Assembly (NCBI GenBank): GCA_964470965.1
Contig: CAYYIS010000020.1
Location: forward strand, 1 to 64,000
Reading direction: 5' to 3'
DNA from: CAYYIS01 sp964470965
Lineage (GTDB): Bacteria; JAAXHH01; JABIQT01
Length of the DNA stretch: 64,000 bases
Position 1 is the first letter of the stretch, and each line of letters starts with the position of its first letter. The notes under the pieces are model-generated. The model had not been told where the DNA came from, did not search any database, and worked only from the letters and a program-made list of their open reading frames with translations. The position numbers and the translations under genes were made by a program. Shown here piece by piece: positions 43,397 to 51,892 of the stretch.

Positions 43397-45234
43397 GCGG
43401 AGGATGGATCGGTACAATTTTACGCGTCAACCTCACGACCGGGCAGATTATCAAGGAGCCCCTGAACATGGACTGGGCTCGGGATTATCTCGGCGGTCGC
43501 GGGTTGGCCGCCAAATACCTGTATGAAGAGATGGACCCCGCCGTGGATCCACTCAGTCCTGAAAATAAGATGATCATAGCAACAGGCCCGATGACCGGCA
43601 CGAACGCCTCCACGAGCTCCCGCTTTACAGTGGTGACCAAAGGCGCTCTTACCAACGCAATCACCACCTCCAACTCGGGTGGCACCTGGGGGCCGGAGTT
43701 GAAATTCGCGGGTTACGACATGCTTATCCTGGAGGGAAAAGCGGCAACCCCTTCGTATCTTTGGATTTACAACGACGAGGTGGAAATCCGTTCTGCCGAA
43801 CATCTATGGGGTAAAACCACTTGGGAGACGGACGATATCATACGTGAAGAGGGCGGTGTCCACGATACGGTCGTCGCCTGCATCGGGCCTGCAGGAGAGA
43901 ATCTGGTCCGCTTCTCCGCCATAGTCAACGACCGGCATCGTGCGGCAGGTCGCTCCGGTGTCGGCGCCGTGATGGGCTCCAAGAATCTGAAGGCGGTAGC
44001 TGTACGAGGGACCGGAGCGGTTCCGGTGGCGAAGCCTCAGGATTTCATGTTCGCCATGCGGGACATGAAACAGAAGCTTGTGGAGCACCCGGTTACCGGT
44101 GAGGGGCTGGCCGCCTACGGAACGGCCGTGCTCGTGAATATCATCAATGAGAGCGGGGCGATGCCCACTAATAACCATCTGAAATCCCAGCTCGAAGGTG
44201 CGGACAACATCAGCGGGGAGACGCTGGCGGATACACGCCTGGTCGCTAACAAAGCATGTTTCAGCTGCACCATAGCCTGTGGCCGTGTATCCGAACTGCC
44301 GGGCGAGGCACAGGATAAATTCCTGGTCACCACCAGACCGCACAACTGGAAGATCGCGGTCGAAGGACCAGAATATGAAAATGCCTGGGCAATGGGCGCC
44401 GACTGCGGTATCAACGACTTGGATGCCCTGATCAAAGCCAACGCCATGTGCAACGAACTGGGCATGGACCCGATTTCCTTCGGTGCCACCCTGGCGGCTG
44501 CCATGGAGCTATACGAAAAAGGTGTGGTGTCCGATAAACAGACCGGCATGCCGTTTAACTTTGGCAATAGCGAAGCACTGATAGCCATGACCGAAGCCAC
44601 TGCCTACCGGGAAGGGTTCGGTCATGAATTGGCCGAAGGCAGCAAGCGTATGTGCGACAAGTTTGAACGTCCCGAGTTCTTCATGGGAGTCCGGGGCCAG
44701 GAATTCCCAGCTTACGATGCCCGGGCCATCCAGGGTATGGGCCTCGGCTATGCCACATCCAACCGGGGCGCCTGCCATCTCAAAAGCTACACCGTAGCCC
44801 CTGAGATCCTGGGTATCCCGGAAAAAATGGATCCGGCGGTCACCGATGGGAAAGCCGAAATCACCAAGATCTTTCAGGATGCTACGAGTACGGTGGATTC
44901 TTCCGGTTTGTGCATTTTTCTGACGTTCGGAGTCGGCCTTCCGGAAATGGAGCCGCAGCTCTCCGCCGTCACCGGAATTGACTACACGGTAGAGAACCTT
45001 CTGGAGCTGGGTGAACGTGTCTGGAATCTGGAACGCATTTGGAACCAAAAGGCCGGTTTTTCCGGAAAAGACGATGCGCTGCCTAAACGCCTGACGGACG
45101 ACCCTATTCCGGATGGTCCGACGGCAGGTCAAGTCAACAGACTTGGAGAGATGCTGCCCGAATATTACGAGAAGCGTGGTTGGACGGCAGAGGGTGAACC
45201 GACTCAGGAGAAACTGCAATCGCTGGGTCTGTGA
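43393..45234 (+). CDS. Tungsten-type aldehyde:ferredoxin oxidoreductase (AOR family)
   Basis: A 613-residue catalytic subunit of the AOR family, which oxidises aldehydes to acids or reduces acids, using a tungstopterin and one [4Fe-4S] cluster. The N-terminal domain has GWIGTILRVNLTTG, DYLGGRGLAAKYLYEEM and the pterin-binding NSGGTWGPELKFAGYD. AGRSGVGAVMGSKNLKA is the classic AOR segment, the cluster Cys are in CFSCTIACG and later SSGLCIF, and GLGYATSNRGACHLKSY is the second pterin site. The true start is ATG 43393, overlapping the ferredoxin stop. Mo in place of W cannot be excluded. Cofactor-synthesis genes are not nearby. Confidence 0.92.
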   Translation: MSGGWIGTILRVNLTTGQIIKEPLNMDWARDYLGGRGLAAKYLYEEMDPAVDPLSPENKMIIATGPMTGTNASTSSRFTVVTKGALTNAITTSNSGGTWGPELKFAGYDMLILEGKAATPSYLWIYNDEVEIRSAEHLWGKTTWETDDIIREEGGVHDTVVACIGPAGENLVRFSAIVNDRHRAAGRSGVGAVMGSKNLKAVAVRGTGAVPVAKPQDFMFAMRDMKQKLVEHPVTGEGLAAYGTAVLVNIINESGAMPTNNHLKSQLEGADNISGETLADTRLVANKACFSCTIACGRVSELPGEAQDKFLVTTRPHNWKIAVEGPEYENAWAMGADCGINDLDALIKANAMCNELGMDPISFGATLAAAMELYEKGVVSDKQTGMPFNFGNSEALIAMTEATAYREGFGHELAEGSKRMCDKFERPEFFMGVRGQEFPAYDARAIQGMGLGYATSNRGACHLKSYTVAPEILGIPEKMDPAVTDGKAEITKIFQDATSTVDSSGLCIFLTFGVGLPEMEPQLSAVTGIDYTVENLLELGERVWNLERIWNQKAGFSGKDDALPKRLTDDPIPDGPTAGQVNRLGEMLPEYYEKRGWTAEGEPTQEKLQSLGL

Positions 45235-45285
45235 TTATCGACGATTGGAATCAGTGAACCAAGCTCCGCTATTCAGGAGGCCATT

Positions 45286-46659
45286 ATGGCAAATCATGTT
45301 ATCGTCGGTGGCGGGCCGGGTGGAATGAATGCCATCGAAACAATTCGGGGGTATGACAACGAGGCGTCAATTACCCTGATCTGTAATGAACCGGCCTATG
45401 CGCGTATGGCACTACCCTACTACATCTCAGGTGATGTGGGCGAAGACCATGTGCTGACCGGTGACGAAGCGTATTTCTCAAAATTAGGTGTCACCACTAG
45501 GTTTGGCTCGGAAGTTGCCTCGGTCGATCCCAGCACCAACAGTGTGACGCTGGATGACGGCTCCACGGTTTCATATGACAACCTGCTGATCGCCACCGGT
45601 TCCTCCCCCCAAAAACTCAACATTGGAGGTGCGGACGGCAACGGTGTATACAATCTCTGGACGATCGAAGACGCCCGCAAGGCCACGGCGGCTCTGAGCG
45701 GCGATGCAGAGGTGGCGTTCATAGGCGCAGGGTTTATCGGATTTATCATACTGAACGCCATCCATAAGGTCGGCGCACGAGCCCATGTGGTCGAACTGGA
45801 AGACCAGGTGCTGCCGAATATGCTCGACGCCCAGGGCTCATCGCTGGTCAAAACCTGGCTCAGTAAGAAGGGCGTGAGTGTGTCCACCGGTGTCAGTGTG
45901 TCGTCCATTGATCACGACGGAGACGGAAGGAAGACGCTTAATCTGTCCGATGGCTCTACCGTTTCGGCGGACTTGGTCATCATGGCGACCGGCATCACTG
46001 CCAACACGGGATTCCTGGACGGCTCGGGCGTCGAGACCAATCAGGGCATCCTCGTGAACAACCGGTGCAAGACGAACCATGCCAATATTTATGCGGCGGG
46101 TGATGTGGCTGAGGGACCGGACCTTACCTCCGGCGACAACGCGGTCCATGCGATCCAACCTACGGCCGTGGATCATGGCCGTGTGGCCGGTGCCAACATG
46201 GCGGGGCAGGACGTGGAATACGGCGGCAGCCTGTCCATGAACATCCTGGATGTCTGCGGACTTCAGTGCGCCAGCTTCGGCACTTGGGAGGAGGGCGACC
46301 ACGAGATCACGACAATCGTCAACGCTACACGCCCGGTGTACCGCAAACTGGTGTGGCGCGGCAACACGCTCATCGGTGCTATTCTGATCGGTCCGGCAGA
46401 CGATATGTCGATGCTGAATGATATGGGTATGGTAAAAGGTCTGATTCAGGCGCAGACCGACCTGGGCGCTTGGAAGAACCATATCGTCGCCAACCCGACC
46501 GATATACGGCGGCCGTTCGTAGCAACCAAAACGGCCGAAAAACTGTTGAAAAACACCGTACTCGGCAAACCGGCCACCTATCGCGACTATCAGGCAGACA
46601 AGGAATCTTCCAAATCCTGGAATAACCGCGATATGCTTATAGGATCTAAGGACGTCTGA
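45286..46659 (+). CDS. FAD/NAD-dependent oxidoreductase subunit (AorC-like)
   Basis: A 457-residue flavoprotein of the NADH oxidase/nitrite reductase-like class. The FAD fold starts HVIVGGGPGGMNAIETIRG, the NAD fold is EVAFIGAGFIGFIILNAIHK, and IYAAGDVAEGPD is the second FAD motif. YARMALPYYISG matches the Rubredoxin-reductase/NirB group. No redox-active Cys of the CoA-disulfide type is seen at the usual spot. AGGAGG precedes the start. Following ferredoxin and AOR genes by 51 bp, it would pass electrons between the clusters and NAD(H), as AorC does in Aromatoleum. The gene is closed by a perfect terminator. Confidence 0.88.
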   Translation: MANHVIVGGGPGGMNAIETIRGYDNEASITLICNEPAYARMALPYYISGDVGEDHVLTGDEAYFSKLGVTTRFGSEVASVDPSTNSVTLDDGSTVSYDNLLIATGSSPQKLNIGGADGNGVYNLWTIEDARKATAALSGDAEVAFIGAGFIGFIILNAIHKVGARAHVVELEDQVLPNMLDAQGSSLVKTWLSKKGVSVSTGVSVSSIDHDGDGRKTLNLSDGSTVSADLVIMATGITANTGFLDGSGVETNQGILVNNRCKTNHANIYAAGDVAEGPDLTSGDNAVHAIQPTAVDHGRVAGANMAGQDVEYGGSLSMNILDVCGLQCASFGTWEEGDHEITTIVNATRPVYRKLVWRGNTLIGAILIGPADDMSMLNDMGMVKGLIQAQTDLGAWKNHIVANPTDIRRPFVATKTAEKLLKNTVLGKPATYRDYQADKESSKSWNNRDMLIGSKDV

Positions 46660-46718
46660 TCGGATTCGTAAGGTAATTGCGATGGGGATCGTTGACCGAA
46701 GGTCCCCGCATTTACAGA

Positions 46719-46755
46719 ATACGACCTGGACCTCATTGTCCAGGTCGTATTTTTT
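46719..46755 (+). terminator. Rho-independent terminator of the AorABC-like operon
   Basis: ATACGACCTGGAC (46719-46731) and GTCCAGGTCGTAT (46738-46750) form a perfect 13-bp stem with a 6-base loop, followed by five T. The remaining interval up to 47120 contains no convincing gene. Confidence 0.92.
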
Positions 46756-47120
46756 GTGCACCGGTTTTATCCCTTTTTTGTCTTTCTCTCAATCACACTG
46801 TTCTGTGTTTTCATGCGGCAGGCGGCATCTGTCATGGACCGCCCCCCCGGTCATAGAATGACCCGCCGAAAATCGGATCTTGTGCTCGTTCCTGTGGGAA
46901 GAGGAAGGCGAAATGTATTTAGTAGAAATCAGGTGGAATCCACCAGTGACCTTCTAACTGAATCCGCTCGGAATTATCCTCATCGACTTCTTCCTAATCC
47001 GTACCCACTATCCTGTTCTGTTACTATCGTTTGTCGGTACGTCCCGCGACAGGGCCCAATGTACGACAATGCCATTAGCGGGTGCCCAATCTCCATATAC
47101 GTCATCAACTTTCCTCCTCA

Positions 47121-47164
47121 AACTAAAACGCCCCATGCTTTACCCAGCACGGGGCGTTTTAGTT
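47121..47164 (-). terminator. Terminator of the DUF5916 gene
   Basis: AACTAAAACGCCCC (47121-47134) and GGGGCGTTTTAGTT (47151-47164) form a perfect 14-bp stem 25 bases beyond the gene's stop. The minus-strand descending arm is T-rich; the symmetry could serve both strands. Confidence 0.85.
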
Positions 47165-47188
47165 TCGGCTTGTTTCTACACTAGCACG

Positions 47189-49744
47189 TCACAGGTTGAA
47201 TAGATAGGAAAATTTGGCAGTTAGCGTCTGATCCCGCAGACGAAGCGGGGTACGGCTGTAAGGTCCGAAACTGGCATCCGTGTCTAAAGAATCGTCACGG
47301 AACTGATTGAACGCCAGGAAAAACGAGTGACCGAAAGGCGCCCGGTACGCCAGGAGGAAATTCATGGTGATCGTATTCAGATGGAAGGAATCTTCGGGGC
47401 GTTTCTTATCCATGTTCATCTGTACAAGCGAGGTAAACGACAGATTTGGGGTAAAGGAATACCTGGCGCGGATTCTCGGGATAAGGCGGTTGCTGTAGTA
47501 ATACTGATTATTCCCCTGAAGCTCCGGTATCAGAATTTTCGCCTGCTTGATGCGCGTCCAGGTCACCGAAGGCTCAAACGCCACTCTAGGGTTGGGTTTC
47601 AGGGAGAGTTCGTTGGAAAAAGAAATCAAGTCCGCGGTATAGAACTTTCCGAATCGGCCGTTGATCTGAATGGATACTGGTCTGCCGCGATTCGTAAACA
47701 AGAATAGGCTACCCTGGTCGTAAGTGTACTTTCCCTTCAGGAATCTAACACCGGCCAGGTTCCGGGAGCTGGCAATTGTATCGAAATTCCTGGAAAATCC
47801 GGTGTTGAATGAGAGTCCCCGTTCCAGCTCCCAGAAAACAGATGGGCTGATCTGCCATGTTTCAGGCTCACCGAAGGACTGGTCTCGCGCCGCCAGGTAG
47901 TTGCCGCTGAGCCTGGCGTCTATCCTACGCAGTCCAAATTTTCGAATGAACGGATTAAATGTGAATGTTCCGCCGAGGCGACGGAGGTTGTCCTGCCGGA
48001 CAAAACCACTCTGGGCAAGAAAATTATCTCCCACTTCCAGGTAGGAAAGATCATAATTAAACCACCTATTCTGCCAGCGGGTAGCAAAGCGGAAAGTGGT
48101 CTCATCCGCCTTATTCTTAAGGGTGTCCGTCCAGCTCTTGGCAAACATCACCGAAAACTGGTGCTGACTTCGACTGAAAGCCAGGTTGCCGTCGAATCCG
48201 ATAACTCGATTGAAGTTGTCGCCGGAAAACCGAGGCAGCGGTGTTGCAAGTTCTTTATGCAGTCCCGGGTTGGGCTCTTTAAAGGTGGCGAGCAAACCGA
48301 TGTTAGAACGGGCACCGAAATCCTGGAATACCCGAAACGCCTGCCAGCTGGTCATCGGTTCTGTTTTATACGTACCATCGTCATCATAGGTTCTCTCGCT
48401 CGTCTGGACATTGAGATATCCGATGGTCGTGGCGCCGATCTTACCGGTCAGCCGCTGGCCGAGATCGATCGGCGCCGTGGAACCGTCTGGAAGCAGACGA
48501 CCGACACGCCTGCTGAAGAACAGCTGGGGCGTGGGATCACTCCGCCCCTCAAACCAATTGCCACCGCCGCCTGTGTTGAGGCTGAAAATGTCGCTGCGTT
48601 CCAGGAAGAAAGGTCGTTTCTCTGAAAATTGGAACGCAAATCGAGACAGGTTGACAACCTGGTCGTCCGCTTCAACCTGGGCAAAATCTGGCTTGATCGT
48701 GGTGTTATATGTGACTCCGGATGTCACGCTCCATTTAAAGTCACCACCTATCCGGCGTGCTAACTCATTCTCTATGCCCGTCCCAGCCACCGGTACGGCG
48801 AGGGTGGGTAACATGGTATTGAAACGTGTACTCTGAAGACCCAGCGCAACAAACGGCAGAAACTGAAAGCGCCCGCCCGGCTGTATATTCCTCAAACCGA
48901 CCAATCTGCCTCCCTTTTCAAATCGATACAATGCCTGACGCCCGTCGGCCCGATCCAGCGGTACCCAGTACGATTCTTCCCGGTTCCGCTGAACTCGGCG
49001 ACCGAAATTGATACTCCAGTTTTGAACCGGACCGGTAGGGAAGCGCAGTGTGTAAAACGGAATCAAAAATTCTGCGGTCCAACCATAATCAGTCCGGCGT
49101 GCCGATACATCCCAGAATCCGTTCCAATCCTGATCACTGCTGTTCCCCTGTTTACTTACAAAAATATCGGATCGGGCACCGTTAGCATTGGTCTGGAATT
49201 CGTATGCCTCACGTCGGCCTTCAAGCGGGGCGATCACAATCCTAACCATATCGTTGGTCCACGTCAGACGCATATCCCGGGACATATCTGGCGCCATCAG
49301 TGCATCCGGATCATCATCGTAGCATATGAAGCCGACATACAGATTTTCAGTGTCGTACATTACCCGCACTTCCGTAGGCTGTGAAGCCGGATCGCCCTGA
49401 GCAGGTTCAAATTGGTAGAAATCCATAGCCGGCACGGCGCGCTGCCATTCAACCTCATTCAACAGACCGTCCAATTTTATTTCACTGGTGATCTGCAATG
49501 CTTCCAAGTCGTAGTCCCCGGCATTGAGAGATTCGTAGTCAAATGGTACCTCGGAGAAAGGAATAGGTACCTTGAAAGGATGGTCGGCGAGATATTGGGC
49601 AGGCGGAGAGATTTGGTCCGGATCGGTCGGACGCCCACCTTGTGTGGTATCCGCCCCAGACGGAGTTTGAGCGAATAAATTGCCCGCAACGAACAAACCG
49701 GCCAGGCAGCCTTTGGCAAAAACATTGGCGAACCTTCGTAACAT
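47189..49744 (-). CDS. DUF5916 outer-membrane beta-barrel protein with CBM9-like domain
   Basis: An 851-residue exported protein. The ATG at 49744 follows CGGGGGAAA and opens a signal peptide (MLRRFANVFAKGCLAGLFVA, cut near NLFAQ). Residues about 90-240 resemble the CBM9-type sandwich (LDGLLNEVEWQRAVPAMDF, VRVMYDTENLYVGFICYD, YGWTAEFLIPFYTLRF). The rest is DUF5916, rich in alternating aromatic strands and ending KFSYLFNL, with a C-terminal hydrophobic residue as in barrels. Function is unknown; roles in polymer binding or uptake are guesses from the domain. It is monocistronic with its own terminator. Confidence 0.85.
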   Translation of the reverse strand: MLRRFANVFAKGCLAGLFVAGNLFAQTPSGADTTQGGRPTDPDQISPPAQYLADHPFKVPIPFSEVPFDYESLNAGDYDLEALQITSEIKLDGLLNEVEWQRAVPAMDFYQFEPAQGDPASQPTEVRVMYDTENLYVGFICYDDDPDALMAPDMSRDMRLTWTNDMVRIVIAPLEGRREAYEFQTNANGARSDIFVSKQGNSSDQDWNGFWDVSARRTDYGWTAEFLIPFYTLRFPTGPVQNWSINFGRRVQRNREESYWVPLDRADGRQALYRFEKGGRLVGLRNIQPGGRFQFLPFVALGLQSTRFNTMLPTLAVPVAGTGIENELARRIGGDFKWSVTSGVTYNTTIKPDFAQVEADDQVVNLSRFAFQFSEKRPFFLERSDIFSLNTGGGGNWFEGRSDPTPQLFFSRRVGRLLPDGSTAPIDLGQRLTGKIGATTIGYLNVQTSERTYDDDGTYKTEPMTSWQAFRVFQDFGARSNIGLLATFKEPNPGLHKELATPLPRFSGDNFNRVIGFDGNLAFSRSQHQFSVMFAKSWTDTLKNKADETTFRFATRWQNRWFNYDLSYLEVGDNFLAQSGFVRQDNLRRLGGTFTFNPFIRKFGLRRIDARLSGNYLAARDQSFGEPETWQISPSVFWELERGLSFNTGFSRNFDTIASSRNLAGVRFLKGKYTYDQGSLFLFTNRGRPVSIQINGRFGKFYTADLISFSNELSLKPNPRVAFEPSVTWTRIKQAKILIPELQGNNQYYYSNRLIPRIRARYSFTPNLSFTSLVQMNMDKKRPEDSFHLNTITMNFLLAYRAPFGHSFFLAFNQFRDDSLDTDASFGPYSRTPLRLRDQTLTAKFSYLFNL

Positions 49745-49925
49745 GTTTCCCCCGTGAATCATCTTTCCGGCAGTTTCGATTTAACGATGTATTCTAGCAT
49801 ACATAGGTCGACGTAAAGCCTAAGAGTAAAGCCGAAATCCGAAGTTTACGGATACCTGATTGAGTCGGCACATCAATATCTTACAACTCACTGCCCAAAA
49901 TCTTGAGTCAAACATTAATATATCT

Positions 49926-49951
49926 CCTGCAAGAGATGAAACTCTTGCAGG
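49926..49951. repeat. Perfect 10-bp hairpin upstream of the DUF5916 gene
   Basis: CCTGCAAGAG and CTCTTGCAGG around loop ATGAAA, about 180-207 bases before the DUF5916 start. There is no T-run, so it is not a normal terminator. The surrounding 49745-50370 interval shows no gene: open frames there are short and lack start signals. Confidence 0.5.
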
Positions 49952-50373
49952 GCTATCGAAGCAACCCGTAATGGACACCGTGCCCGCGACAGGTCCGCGC
50001 CGGTATAACGCCCGCTTGCCGATCGCGTTTGAATGCGGTGCCCGGTAGGTGTCCTCCCGATTCCTACTGGACTCGGCAACGGAACTTGATAGGCAAATAA
50101 GGTTCTGCTTTATCGGCGATCCGCGGAATCGGAAACGGTGTCATTTGTTGGGCGGTCCAGCCAATGCCTGGATCTGCGGTCACCACGTTCCGGTCCGTGT
50201 CGGAATTGGCGCCTTCGGCAGGCTTCAACCGGTAGGCCGTTGATTTTTTCTGAATAATTTACCGGTATTGAACACTGATCATACAATTGCAATTTAATCC
50301 TAATGCTCCTCAATGTAGACACCGGGCGGTTACATTTGATTCCACATTCCGTGATAATTAAGTTAATTTTTGA

Positions 50374-50402
50374 TTGACACGTTTACGTGTTATATTTATT
50401 AT
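50374..50402 (+). promoter_or_regulatory. Near-consensus promoter with an internal palindrome
   Basis: TTGACA (50374-50379), exactly 17 bases, TATTAT (50397-50402). ACACG-TTTA-CGTGT (50377-50390) is a perfect inverted repeat overlapping the -35 and spacer, a typical repressor position. Transcription would begin near 50409. Confidence 0.7.
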
Positions 50403-50408
50403 TTATTC

Positions 50409-50569
50409 CTGTGCTTTAATAAAAGGCATAACAACATTGTGAAAAGGCAGGTTGAACAAAAAGTGATTCCGATCTTATCAAGGTCAATTACGCTTGAGAT
50501 GCTTTTTACACGAATAACATCCATAAGCTCGGATGAGAAAAGTGCACCATAACCAGGTGCACTTTTTTT
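50409..50569 (+). ncRNA. Candidate small RNA or attenuated leader of about 160 nt
   Basis: The interval runs from the start predicted for the promoter at 50374-50402 to a strong terminator. It does not match SRP RNA, tmRNA or an obvious 6S RNA by eye. An open frame of up to 38 codons (in-frame GTG at 50439, or ATG at 50502 giving MLFTRITSISSDEKSAP) ends inside the terminator loop (TAA at 50550-50552). A leader peptide and an attenuator in front of the zinc-ribbon gene at 50626 are therefore also possible. Confidence 0.4.
50538..50569 (+). terminator. Rho-independent terminator or attenuator
   Basis: AAAAGTGCACC (50538-50548) pairs perfectly with GGTGCACTTTT (50556-50566) over 11 bp; seven T run through 50569. 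It lies 57 bases before the zinc-ribbon gene. Confidence 0.88.
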
Positions 50570-50625
50570 GTTGTGGCGGCAAATTGCCGTCGGGGCGAAC
50601 CCAGGGCGCCCGATGAGGAGGTAGC

Positions 50626-51342
50626 ATGCAGGAAAGTTTGTTAACCCTGTTCCAGTTGCAGCGGATAGATCACCAGATGCACGAACTGGAACACCTAAAG
50701 ATAAGTATCCCCGAAAAGATCGAGTCATTGAACAGCCTCTTATCGGAAGCCGAGACGCAATTGCTTGAAAAAGAAACCCGGTTTGAAGAACTGGAAAAAA
50801 CGAACCGGCAGAACGAACGTGATATCGAGGCTTCCAGCGACCAGATCGCAAAATATCAGGGCCAGCTCCATTCCGTAAAAACCAACAAAGAATATGATGC
50901 GCTTCAGCATGAAATACAAGCCAAGAAAATCCAGATAAAGGAGCATGAAGACGGCATCCTGGAACTGCTGGACGAGATCGAAACACTCACCACGGAGCTG
51001 GAGCAACTGCGTTCGGACGTCGTCGCTCAGAAAGAACGGATTACCCAGGAGTGCCGGGAGTTGGAAGAGCAACTTGCACATGTGGACGAAGACGTGCAGG
51101 TAAAACAGGACGAACGTATCCGGACACAGATGCACGTCCATGACCGTGTCCTCTCCGCCTACGATCGAATCCGGAAAGGGCGAAATCAGGATGCGGTGGT
51201 CTCTCTTAAAAAGGGTGCCTGCGGCGGCTGTTTTCATGTAATCCCTTTACAACAGGTCGCCGAGATCAAGCAGATGAAACGACTGGTAGATTGTGAAGTC
51301 TGCGGCAGGATTTTGGTCCCTGAAACGGGTACGGATGCATAG
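50626..51342 (+). CDS. Coiled-coil protein with C4 zinc ribbon (CT398/zf-RING_7 family)
   Basis: A 238-residue cytoplasmic protein. Residues 10-180 form a long coiled coil rich in Glu, Gln, Leu and Lys, and it includes the family signature HSVKTNKEYDALQHEI. The C-terminus has the zinc ribbon CGGCFHVIPLQQ and CEVCGRIL. The structure of family members is known (an antiparallel hairpin), but the function is unsettled. The start follows GAGGAGG. The gene lies directly upstream of rnpB, an arrangement seen in several other bacterial groups. Confidence 0.9.
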   Translation: MQESLLTLFQLQRIDHQMHELEHLKISIPEKIESLNSLLSEAETQLLEKETRFEELEKTNRQNERDIEASSDQIAKYQGQLHSVKTNKEYDALQHEIQAKKIQIKEHEDGILELLDEIETLTTELEQLRSDVVAQKERITQECRELEEQLAHVDEDVQVKQDERIRTQMHVHDRVLSAYDRIRKGRNQDAVVSLKKGACGGCFHVIPLQQVAEIKQMKRLVDCEVCGRILVPETGTDA

Positions 51343-51476
51343 CGGTCAAAAAAATAAAAATGACGGTCGATCGCGAGATATCACACGATTCACCGACTAT
51401 GGTGAAGTGACTGGTGATGTGTAACAGGCTGTAACGCCCTAATGCATCACTTGTTACCTTAAATCAGGTGCGGGTT

Positions 51477-51853
51477 AAGTAGGACAGGTGATCGCGTCCT
51501 TCCGATTGGGGGGATGAGGAAAGTCCGAGCACCACAGGGCAGGATGCCTGCTAACGGCAGGGAGCAGCGATGCTACGGAAAGTGTCACAGAAAATACACG
51601 GCCGATCTCCGGTTTCGGAGAGGCAAAGGTGAAATGGCGAGGTAAGAGCTCACCGCGGTCCAGGTAACTGGGCTGGCAGGATAAACCCCATCCGGTGCAA
51701 GACCAAATAGGAGAGGAGAGGTAGCCCGCCTCGTTTTCCGCCCTGCGGGAAAAACTCTCGGGTAAGGTCGCTTGAGGCGTCTGGTGACAGGCGTCCCAGA
51801 GAGATGATCGCCCCCTTCGCAAGAAGGTACAGAACTCGGCTTATGTTCTGCTT
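51477..51853 (+). ncRNA. rnpB: RNase P RNA (bacterial class A)
   Basis: This is the catalytic RNA that cleaves tRNA 5' leaders. It is recognised by GAGGAAAGTCCGAGC (51515-51530 region), ACAGAAAATACACGGCCG, GTAAGAGCTCACCG, AAACCCCATCCGGTGCAAGACC and the 3' block AGAGAGATGATCGCC with ACAGAACTCGGCTTAT. The limits were set by helix P1: AAGTAGGACA at 51477 pairs with TGTTCTGCTT at 51844-51853. The mature ends may differ by a few bases. The recJ gene starts 40 bases later. Confidence 0.95.
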
Positions 51854-51892
51854 GATGCCGCACCGTACCCCTGAATCTGAAAGGTCCGTTTT

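Noticed and set aside
46756..47184. 142-codon plus frame after the AOR operon terminator
   Set aside because: It starts in the terminator's T-run and ends in the next terminator; composition is not protein-like.
51475..51863. Open frames of 92-115 codons on the minus strand
   Set aside because: They lie antisense to the RNase P RNA, whose conserved blocks explain the sequence.
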